Below, piece by piece: positions 57,143 to 64,000 of a stretch of DNA of 64,000 nt. Every line of letters starts with the position of its first letter. Position 1 is the first letter of the stretch. This stretch comes from Pseudomonas sp. LP_7_YM (GTDB lineage: Bacteria > Pseudomonadota > Gammaproteobacteria > Pseudomonadales > Pseudomonadaceae). Position numbers and translations under genes: made by a program. The stretch is from contig NZ_SOCT01000003.1 in the NCBI RefSeq assembly GCF_004364435.1, positions 496,001 to 560,000 on the forward strand. Direction: 5' to 3'. The notes below the pieces were generated by a model. That model had not been told where the DNA came from, searched no databases, and saw only the letters and a program-made list of their open reading frames with translations.

Positions 57143-58140
57143 GACGTGGTATCGGCGTGCAGTTGGCGAATCTCGGGAACCGACATGAAATCCGGATTGG
57201 TGTCGGAGCGGTACTCAAAATCATCGGCCACGGGCGCCCCTGTTTCGCCAAGCGCGTCGACGGCGAAATCGGTGTCCACGTTGTTGAAGCGGATCGACGG
57301 CACGATGGTGTAGTGATCCTTGAATTCCAGGGTCATGCGCGCGTCATCCTGCGGCACCATCAGTTCGTGAAGCTTCTCGCCCGGACGTATGCCGACCAGT
57401 TTATACGGCAGCTCGGCGGCCATGGCCTGGGCCAGATCGACGATGCGCACCGAGGGGATCTTCGGCACGAACACTTCGCCGCCGTGCATGCGCTCGAAAC
57501 CTTGCAGCACGAAATCCACACCGTGATCCAGGGTGATCCAGAAGCGGGTCATGCGCGGATCGGTAATCGGCAATTGCGTGGCGCCGCTTGCGATCAGCTT
57601 GTTGAAGAACGGCACGATCGAGCCACGCGAGCCTGCAACATTGCCGTAGCGGACCACGGCAAAGCGCGTCTGCTCCTCTCCGCCAATGTTGTTGGCGGCC
57701 ACGAACAGTTTGTCCGACAGCAGTTTGGTGGCGCCGTACAAATTGATCGGGCTGGCCGCCTTGTCGGTAGACAGCGCGATGACCTTTTTCACGCCATTGG
57801 CAATCGCTGCCGCGATGATGTTTTCCGCGCCGTTGACATTGGTGCGGATAAATTCGGTGGGGTTGTACTCCGCCGCCGGAACGTGTTTGAGCGCGGCGGC
57901 GTGAACCACGTAATCGATGCCGCGCATACCTTGTTGCAGGCGCTCGGCGTCGCGCACATCCCCCAGGAAGTAGCGCATGCACGGGGCGTTGAATTCCTGC
58001 TGCATCTCGTACTGCTTGAGCTCGTCGCGGGAAAACACCACCACGCGCCGCGGTTGATAGCGCGCAAGCAACGTGCGGATGAACTGGCGACCGAACGAGC
58101 CGGTCGCGCCGGAGATCAATACTGACTTGCCGTTGAACAT
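57139..58140 (-). CDS. pseB: UDP-N-acetylglucosamine 4,6-dehydratase (inverting) PseB
   Basis: First step of CMP-pseudaminic acid synthesis. It has 333 residues: the Rossmann motif GATGSFG (11-17), the catalytic STDKAASPINLYGATK (D126, K127, Y135), and the C-terminal GIRPGEKLHE. It begins the pseBCFGI run, and overlaps pseC by four bases. Confidence 0.94.
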   Translation of the reverse strand: MFNGKSVLISGATGSFGRQFIRTLLARYQPRRVVVFSRDELKQYEMQQEFNAPCMRYFLGDVRDAERLQQGMRGIDYVVHAAALKHVPAAEYNPTEFIRTNVNGAENIIAAAIANGVKKVIALSTDKAASPINLYGATKLLSDKLFVAANNIGGEEQTRFAVVRYGNVAGSRGSIVPFFNKLIASGATQLPITDPRMTRFWITLDHGVDFVLQGFERMHGGEVFVPKIPSVRIVDLAQAMAAELPYKLVGIRPGEKLHELMVPQDDARMTLEFKDHYTIVPSIRFNNVDTDFAVDALGETGAPVADDFEYRSDTNPDFMSVPEIRQLHADTTS

Positions 58141-58161
58141 GATTGTGTCCCTACCCTTGCA

Positions 58162-61089
58162 TCACTGGGGGAGCAGCTGCGCCCAGGTTGAACCGCACGC
58201 CTGACCCAGAGTGAACCCCTCACCGGTGAGCGTCAGGTTCTTGTTATAGGCAAGGTCGTGGGCAAATGCATCAGCCCATTTACCCCGCAACGCCGCCAAG
58301 GCCGAAGGTGCCGTCGGCAACGTGCCTGGGTGAATGACCTGCACCTGCGGCGTCCAGACCGTCAGATAACCGGCCTGGCCCAGCTTGAGGCACAGGTCGA
58401 CATCCGCAAACGCTTCGGCGAACTGCTTCTGGTCAAGGCCGCCGACGCTGTCAAACAATTGCTTGCGCACCATCAGGCAGGCATCCGATACCGCAGAGTA
58501 GCTCTGATCCAGCAGCAGGCGCTGCAGATAACCCGCTGCATCCCTGGTCTCACCGACAAAGGCCGAACCGACGCCCCCGTTCAAGCCCAGAATCAGACCA
58601 GCCTGGCTGACGTTGCCCTGGCGGTCGATGAGTTTGGCGCCGACGACGCCCACTTCGGGACGCATGGCGTGATTGAGCAATGCATCAATCCAGTTCGGCC
58701 CTGTCACTTCACTGTCAGCTGACAACAGGATCAGGTACTCGCCCTTGGCCTGCGCGGCGACCGTATTGATCAGGGCTGCCTTGCTCAGACGCGCCTCGGT
58801 CCGTACGACGCGCACGCGCCCTTTCTCCTGACGCGCCAGCCACTCGACCATTTCCGGCGACTGACTGTGATTGTCAGCCAGCAGCACCTCGTAGCTGACG
58901 TAACGCGTACGCAAGGTGACGCTCGCCAGACAACGCTGCAACTCGGCCAGATCGTCTGCGCAGGACAACACGATTGACACCAGCGGGCGCTGGCTGTGGC
59001 GGTAGTCGATACGCCAGGTGCCCGGCGTGGCGGCAATCACCTGCGCCTTGTAACCGCGATTATTCAGGTGACGCGTCAGCGCCAGACGCTGCTGCGGGTT
59101 GTCTTCGCTCGTCGGCGCGGCGCAGACCAGCAACGGCTCGTCCAGGTGCGCGAGCCAGCCCATGCCGCCCTGCTCGATGACGCGCAACAGCAGTTCGAAC
59201 TCCAGCGCCTGAGCGAAGTCGGCCGAATAGCCGCCAGCGTCCAGCAGTACGTCGCGACGCAGCAGCCAATGGCGGGACATCTGGCTCGGGTTGCTTTGCA
59301 ACAGGTCAAGGTTGAAACCGGGGCGCATCACGTGGGTCAGCGCGCCGCCAGACAGGCGTTGAATTTCGTCGGCGAACACCGCACGACATTGCGGCGCAGC
59401 CTGCAACTCCAGCGAGGCGCGCAACAGCCCACCCGGGGTGAACTCATCGCCCACTTCAGCCAGCAGCACCCAGTTGCAAGAGGACTGCTGGACCGCCTGA
59501 TTGATCTTCTCGACCCAGCTGTTTTTGGTGACCCTGACAAAGTGCAGGGTGTTCTGCGCGCTGGTGGTCGATGGCGGCTCGCCAGTGGTCAATACCACCA
59601 CCTTGAAAGCCTTGCAGTGGCCTTCGACCAGACTGTCGAGCGTGACCTGCAACTTGCGCATGTCATCAGCCAGGTCCAGCAGCAGGATGAGGAATTGCGG
59701 CGCAGCGCCCTGCGCGGCGATGTGGCTGGAGATGGCTTGCACGTCGGCTGGCGAAGGCTTGCGTGCGTCAAGCCATTGCAGCAAGCGGCCAGACGGCATC
59801 CGGTCGAAGCGCACCCGGTGGTCTTCACGATTGACCGAGGTCAGGCGTTCGAGCCAGCGAGACATCAGGCCGGCTTCCTGCGGATCGTCCTGACGGGCCA
59901 TCAGGGTTGCCAGCGGTTCGACAATGTGCGGGTTGAAAATATTCAAGGCCATTGCATCCCACAGCCGGTTGGCGATGGTTTCAGGGTTGTCGTTAACGTG
60001 GGTGCGCAACAGCAACGCCTGCTGCACCCACACCCCCTCAAGCGCCTCGAGCTGCAATTGGCCGGCAGGCATGGCATGAATCAGAAACTCGATTTGGTTC
60101 AATACGTCGAAGAACGCCTGGTTGTAAAACGGCATTTCAACGAACTGACGGGGTCCGAACTGCCGGTCCGCAGGGCTGAACACATCATTCCAGCGCGAGG
60201 AAACGATGCTGGTCAGGCCGAGCGAACGCTGTTCATCCAGGCAGGCGCGCAGGGCCGCGTAACCCGAGACCGCAAGTTCGACGCGCGCAGGCACGCTCAG
60301 GCGTTCGAGGCCCGTCTCAAGAGAAGCCAGAAAACTGGCAAATTGCTGACGCTCGACCATCGCCTCGGGCGCAGTGCTGCCCAGTTTTTTGAGCAGGTTG
60401 GTCTGTTGATCGCAAAAGCGATGATCGCGCTCGCGCACCCCATAGGGAATCGGCAGGATTCGTGCCTTGGCGCTGGCCAGCAGAAAGAACGCGTGACCAT
60501 ATTCCTGCAGCTCGCCGCTGATGCCCTGCGGCAATGCTGCGAACCACTGCCTGAGCAATGAGGTACGCGTCACGGCATAAAACGGTGGAATGTACTGATT
60601 CAGAAAGCTCAGTACGCGTTCTGCCGCGTCATCGGATGCGTAATCCTCCAGCACCTTTTTGTCGCGGCGCAGATACTCGACCTTGTCGCCATGGGCCTGA
60701 TACATCAGGCAATAGCCGTGGCACAAACCGTATGCAGGTTGCGCAGCCAGGAAATCCACGGATTGGACCAACCCGTCGTGCACCAGAAAGTCTTCGTCGC
60801 TGATCAGTGCCATGAAGGGCGTGGTCACCTGCTCGACGCCGTGGGCGATCATGCTTTGCAGCGCGCACTCGGCAAACTGCGGCAAATGCAGGTAACTCAC
60901 CTGAGCAAACAGCGCGGCAATGTCGCTATTGGTGCGTTGCGAAGAGTCAAGAACCAGCACCCGCGCGGGCAGCGTGCTGTAGTACTGCAATGTCCGACGC
61001 AAGAATGCCGGCCGGTCTTGAGTGAGGACAACGAGGGTGAGTTGCTCGTCAAGCGACATGGTGTTTCCCGAAAGTTGGTGACTGTCCAT
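58162..61089 (-). CDS. Giant flagellin glycosyltransferase, TIGR00180-like plus two GT2 domains (Fgt2-like)
   Basis: A 975-residue protein from ATG 61089 (AGGGA seven bases upstream); ATG 61059 is an alternative. Three modules: a TIGR00180-family transferase (about 10-310, with LTLVVLTQDRPAFLRRTLQYYS and SDEDF), a first GT2-like domain (about 464-690, FLILLLDLADDM and VFADEIQRL), and a second GT2 domain (about 700-940, PLVSIVLSCADDLAELQRCL, LSADSEV, GGLDQKQF). The position two genes from the right edge and the KASIII gene fit Fgt2 of P. syringae, which extends the flagellin glycan. The acceptor is inferred. Confidence 0.87.
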   Translation of the reverse strand: MDSHQLSGNTMSLDEQLTLVVLTQDRPAFLRRTLQYYSTLPARVLVLDSSQRTNSDIAALFAQVSYLHLPQFAECALQSMIAHGVEQVTTPFMALISDEDFLVHDGLVQSVDFLAAQPAYGLCHGYCLMYQAHGDKVEYLRRDKKVLEDYASDDAAERVLSFLNQYIPPFYAVTRTSLLRQWFAALPQGISGELQEYGHAFFLLASAKARILPIPYGVRERDHRFCDQQTNLLKKLGSTAPEAMVERQQFASFLASLETGLERLSVPARVELAVSGYAALRACLDEQRSLGLTSIVSSRWNDVFSPADRQFGPRQFVEMPFYNQAFFDVLNQIEFLIHAMPAGQLQLEALEGVWVQQALLLRTHVNDNPETIANRLWDAMALNIFNPHIVEPLATLMARQDDPQEAGLMSRWLERLTSVNREDHRVRFDRMPSGRLLQWLDARKPSPADVQAISSHIAAQGAAPQFLILLLDLADDMRKLQVTLDSLVEGHCKAFKVVVLTTGEPPSTTSAQNTLHFVRVTKNSWVEKINQAVQQSSCNWVLLAEVGDEFTPGGLLRASLELQAAPQCRAVFADEIQRLSGGALTHVMRPGFNLDLLQSNPSQMSRHWLLRRDVLLDAGGYSADFAQALEFELLLRVIEQGGMGWLAHLDEPLLVCAAPTSEDNPQQRLALTRHLNNRGYKAQVIAATPGTWRIDYRHSQRPLVSIVLSCADDLAELQRCLASVTLRTRYVSYEVLLADNHSQSPEMVEWLARQEKGRVRVVRTEARLSKAALINTVAAQAKGEYLILLSADSEVTGPNWIDALLNHAMRPEVGVVGAKLIDRQGNVSQAGLILGLNGGVGSAFVGETRDAAGYLQRLLLDQSYSAVSDACLMVRKQLFDSVGGLDQKQFAEAFADVDLCLKLGQAGYLTVWTPQVQVIHPGTLPTAPSALAALRGKWADAFAHDLAYNKNLTLTGEGFTLGQACGSTWAQLLPQ

Positions 61090-61406
61090 TAGGTTTTCCC
61101 TGCAATCCGGCCAAGCGTCAAAAAAACGATGTTCGTGAAAGCCCTGCGCGCTACCGGGCAGCGGGAGGCTCTTCGCCGTCAGCATGAAAACTGTCCGTGA
61201 ACGGGGCACACGCTGCGGGCCGGGCTGATCGGGGCCTGTCTGCGGATGCATCGTTCGCCGCATGTCAGCGCCAGAGGTGCATGATTTATGGCGTTATTCG
61301 GCTCACGTAGCAGGAAGCACGCCAACTCTGGTTAGCCTGAACAGGAGGGATGAGGTAGAGCGGCGGCTGTCCGGGCGGCAACCGCCGTATGGGAAATGCA
61401 AGTTTC
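61090..61406. other. Fgt1-Fgt2 intergenic region (317 bp)
   Basis: Holds a possible sigma-54 element at 61310-61324 and a short GC hairpin at 61373-61387 (GGCGG-CAA-CCGCC) without a T run. Nothing else is recognised. Confidence 0.5.
61310..61324 (-). promoter_or_regulatory. Weak sigma-54-like element
   Basis: Minus strand TGGCGTGCTTCCTGC followed by T: GG and GC at -24/-12 spacing but both boxes depart from consensus. It lies about 220 bases before the Fgt2-like gene. Confidence 0.3.
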
Positions 61407-64000
61407 TCAGTCGGCCAGCCAGCCATTGACCCAATGCTGGAGGTTGTCACCGCGCAGCATGTAGTCGCGCATCACGATCTCTTTCAAGTCATCGCCCATC
61501 CGATAGCTGGCAACAGGGTCAGCCAGGTGCATGCGGATCGCTTCCAGCCACTCTTCAGTGCTGTTGCTGATGATGCGCGTGCATGGCAGGTAACCCTCGT
61601 AAGCCCGGGTATCGCTGCAAATCACCGGATAACCGCAGGCGCCGTACTCCAGCAGCCGCAGGTTGCTTTTGCAGTCATTGAAGATGTGGTACTCCAACGG
61701 CGCCAGTGCCAGATCCAGGTTCAGGCTGGCAAGCTTGGCCGGGTAGGCATGCAGCCCGACTGCGGGGTGGAATTCGTGCACGTAAGGTTTCAGCGCCTCG
61801 GGGCACATGCCGAAGAACACCCACTCCACCTGATCGGCCAGTTCACGCACCACATCGGCAATGATGTCCAGGTCGCCCGCATGACTGGTGCCACCTCCCC
61901 AGCCCACCCGGGGCTTGCGGGAGGTCTGCCGCTGGCTGCGCACACTGCTCCACAATTGCGAAGCCAGCATGTTCGGCACCACGCGAATGTCCTGATGCAG
62001 CCCCGACAGCGCATCGGCCAGCGCTGTCGTGGAAACAACGACGCGATCACACAGGCTCGTGCCCAGGCGGACCATGCTCTCCATGTTGCGGGGCATGCTG
62101 CGCAAGTGACCGTTCTTTTTCGGCACGCTGATCACATAATCGTCCAGCTCATAGATGCGCCGCGCATTGGAGTAGGTCTTCAACTTCAAGATCTCATCGA
62201 TCGAGGCCTGGCTGTAGCGGCACTGCACGATGATCACATCGGGCGACTGGCGCTCTAGATCAATGATCGACGGCGAGTCATAGCTCAGGCGCCCCTCGAT
62301 GCGACCATCGGCCTCCAGTTCCAGAAACGGTTGAGCGACGCGGTAATGCCCGACGGCCGTGCTGTTGACGGGAATCGCCAGCACATTGGGCAGGCGTCGT
62401 GACGAATAAGGATTCCAGCCTTTTTTAAGCCCCGGCTCCAGGCTGTAAAACGAGCCGGTCAGGCGCAGGTTGTGGTTATAGGCCGGATCGCGAGCCACGG
62501 TCGGCAGCCAGCGCAGATAGAACGCCTGTTGATCATTGATCTGAAGCTGTTTGTCACGCTGCTGCTCGGCCACCGGCAACGCACCTACGGCCAGCAACGC
62601 TCGGGGCGCCCACACCACCAGATAACCGGACTGACGCGCCCGCAGGCAAAGGTCGACTTCACTCAGGCTGCCCGTGAACCCGGTACTGTCGAGCCCGCCC
62701 AGTTGCTCGAACAGGGCCCGACGCACCAACAGGCATTCCGGCCCCACGGCGCTCAGGTTCTGCGTTGCCTTCAAACGCAGCAAATGGCCCGCTGCGTTCA
62801 GTGGCTCGCCAAAGAAAGCCGGACCGGCGGGCCCGTGGTAACCCAGAATGAGTCCGGCCTGGAGCACATAGCCTTCGGCGCTGAACAGTTTGCCGCCGAC
62901 CACACCCACCTCGGAGCGGCGCCCGTGATTGAGCAACTCGTCGAGCCAGTCGGCGTTGGCGACCACCGCATACACGCTGAGCATCAACAGGTAATCGCCG
63001 CGCGCCAGGGACGCGGCGTAATTGCGAATGTCGGCAGCGTTGCCCTGCCCTGCGTAATGCACCACTCTCAGCTTGTCGCCGCCCACGGCCTGCATGTCAG
63101 CCAGCCAGGCACGTACGTCTGCGCCCAGGCTGCCGTGATCGACGATCAGCACTTCGTAATTGCCGTAGGCGGTGTGGGTCAGCATCGTTTCAATGCAACG
63201 CTGCAAGGCAGCCAACTGGTCCTTATGGACGATGACCACCGACACCAGCGGCTGATCGGCACTGAGGTATTGAACCTGATTGATCAGCGGCTGCTCGGTC
63301 TCATGCAACCGATGTTCTACGCCCAGGCGCAGCAAATGCGCCTTGAGCACTTCGGCGCTTTGTTCGACCACCTGATCGAGTTTGAGCCACTGATCAAAGG
63401 CCAGCTGGGACTCGACCAGGATTTCGGCCACGTGATGCACGACTGCACCGCGCGCCTCGAACAAACGCCAGATCGCATCGTGAGGCGCCAGTTCGCCATA
63501 CCGCGGGTCGAAACCACCGAGCCCGGTGATCGCCTCCAGCTGGAAGGCCAGCACCCGGCCGACGTAGGGATAACTGCGCAGCAGATCGAGGTTGAAATCA
63601 GGCTTGAACACAGGCTGCGCCGACTCGCCTTTGAGCAAGGCACCCTCGTCGCTATAGATGCACAGCACCTGGGCTGATGAGGCGATGCGTTCGGCCACGA
63701 TCAGCAGCGCGCAATCGATCAGGCGATCACCGGCGCGCAACAGGTACAGCCAGTCGATGCGCTGCAACTGAGGCACAAGCGTGTTTAATTGCGTCACCCA
63801 GTCGGGTTGCGCCGGCAGCGTGAACACGCGCTCGTGCAGCACCGGCGCTTCACAGCTGGCGGACAGCACCAGGATTAACTCCGGTGGATACAACTGGGCT
63901 TCAAGGCTTTCCAGCGTCAGTGCCAGACTGGCCGAACTGCCAAACGGGTCCAGAACCACCGCCACCAGCTTGGGCTGCACCGGCCAGGCAGCGACGTTAT
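61407..64000 (-). CDS. Giant flagellin glycosyltransferase with two GT2 and one GT4 domain (Fgt1-like), 5' end outside window
   Basis: At least 863 residues; the frame is open to the right edge and upstream codons continue the first domain, so the true start lies outside. Modules in order: GT2 (about the first 220 visible residues, CIYSDEGALL, FNLDLLRSYPYVG), a second GT2 (about 240-500, PLVSVVIVHKDQLAALQRC, GGLDSTGF), then a GT4-type domain (about 530-855; IYELDDYVISV, RVGWGGGTSHAGDLDII, LAPLEYHIFNDCKSNLRLLEYGACGYPVICSD). The second GT2 lacks its acidic metal-binding motif (LLMLSVYAVV). It resembles Fgt1, which starts the rhamnose chain on P. syringae flagellin. The gene order matches that island. 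Confidence 0.86.
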   Translation of the reverse strand, partial: NVAAWPVQPKLVAVVLDPFGSSASLALTLESLEAQLYPPELILVLSASCEAPVLHERVFTLPAQPDWVTQLNTLVPQLQRIDWLYLLRAGDRLIDCALLIVAERIASSAQVLCIYSDEGALLKGESAQPVFKPDFNLDLLRSYPYVGRVLAFQLEAITGLGGFDPRYGELAPHDAIWRLFEARGAVVHHVAEILVESQLAFDQWLKLDQVVEQSAEVLKAHLLRLGVEHRLHETEQPLINQVQYLSADQPLVSVVIVHKDQLAALQRCIETMLTHTAYGNYEVLIVDHGSLGADVRAWLADMQAVGGDKLRVVHYAGQGNAADIRNYAASLARGDYLLMLSVYAVVANADWLDELLNHGRRSEVGVVGGKLFSAEGYVLQAGLILGYHGPAGPAFFGEPLNAAGHLLRLKATQNLSAVGPECLLVRRALFEQLGGLDSTGFTGSLSEVDLCLRARQSGYLVVWAPRALLAVGALPVAEQQRDKQLQINDQQAFYLRWLPTVARDPAYNHNLRLTGSFYSLEPGLKKGWNPYSSRRLPNVLAIPVNSTAVGHYRVAQPFLELEADGRIEGRLSYDSPSIIDLERQSPDVIIVQCRYSQASIDEILKLKTYSNARRIYELDDYVISVPKKNGHLRSMPRNMESMVRLGTSLCDRVVVSTTALADALSGLHQDIRVVPNMLASQLWSSVRSQRQTSRKPRVGWGGGTSHAGDLDIIADVVRELADQVEWVFFGMCPEALKPYVHEFHPAVGLHAYPAKLASLNLDLALAPLEYHIFNDCKSNLRLLEYGACGYPVICSDTRAYEGYLPCTRIISNSTEEWLEAIRMHLADPVASYRMGDDLKEIVMRDYMLRGDNLQHWVNGWLAD

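Noticed and set aside
58996..60561. Plus-strand frame of 521 codons opposite the Fgt2-like gene
   Set aside because: Antisense shadow with Gln/Arg/Val bias and no recognisable domain.
61373..61387. GC-rich hairpin after the Fgt1-like stop as a terminator
   Set aside because: Five-base stem only and no T run on the minus strand.

Overview
The window is a chromosomal segment of a Pseudomonas, most likely the P. syringae species complex or a close plant-associated relative. The evidence is the gene order, the FliC protein (283 residues, with the flg22 region in its P. syringae form), the FleQ/FleSR regulators, the HptB-HsbR-HsbA genes and the Fgt1/Fgt2/KASIII-type flagellin glycosylation genes. 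Almost everything is on the minus strand, so transcription runs from high to low coordinates. The exception is a two-gene plus-strand unit at 6989-8943.

Layout, left to right. (1) 1-6773: cytochrome c maturation operon ccmABCDEFGHI, read from ccmA at 6773 down to ccmI, which leaves the window at base 1. Genes overlap by a few bases except between ccmG and ccmH, where a REPIN-like repeat sits. (2) 6989-8943: a plus-strand FliK-like gene followed by a stand-alone FlhB C-terminal-domain gene. (3) 9034-19232: chemotaxis and motor block: DUF2802, cheW, a ParP-like CheW protein, a ParC-like ATPase, motD, motC, cheB, cheA, cheZ, cheY and fliA. (4) 19229-23671: fleN, flhF, flhA. (5) 23823-25612: a two-gene cassette (FAD monooxygenase and MarR repressor) with a palindromic operator, inserted between flhA and flhB. 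(6) 25691-31207: flhB, fliR, fliQ, fliP, fliO, fliN, fliM, fliL behind a sigma-54 promoter. (7) 31425-41243: fliK, hptB, hsbR, hsbA, fliJ, fliI, fliH, fliG, fliF, fliE, with a sigma-54 promoter before fliE. (8) 41550-45796: fleR, fleS, fleQ. (9) 45965-49641: fliT-like, fliS, fliD, flaG, fliC, with a sigma-28 type promoter before fliC. (10) 49960-64000: flagellin glycosylation island: an 86-residue unknown, a Maf transferase, a KASIII-like enzyme, pseI, pseG, pseF, pseC, pseB and two giant multidomain glycosyltransferases. The outer one runs off the right edge.

How it works together. FleQ with sigma-54 starts the cascade. FleN restrains FleQ, FlhF places the flagellum at the pole, FleSR drives the next tier, and FliA transcribes late genes such as fliC. 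HptB/HsbR/HsbA probably connect to the FlgM/FliA checkpoint. The chemotaxis core signals through CheY to FliM and is dephosphorylated by CheZ. The glycosylation island should make CMP-pseudaminic acid and place sugars on flagellin.

Most notable observations: CheA carries four repeats that resemble the CheY-binding peptides of FliM and CheZ in the place of a P2 domain. The pseudaminic acid pathway lacks PseH but has a KASIII-like gene. Maf and Fgt-type transferases coexist. The FliK/FlhB export-switch pair is duplicated. ccmH has been separated from its ancestral coupled start by a REPIN. All function calls are from reading motifs by eye; no database search was run.
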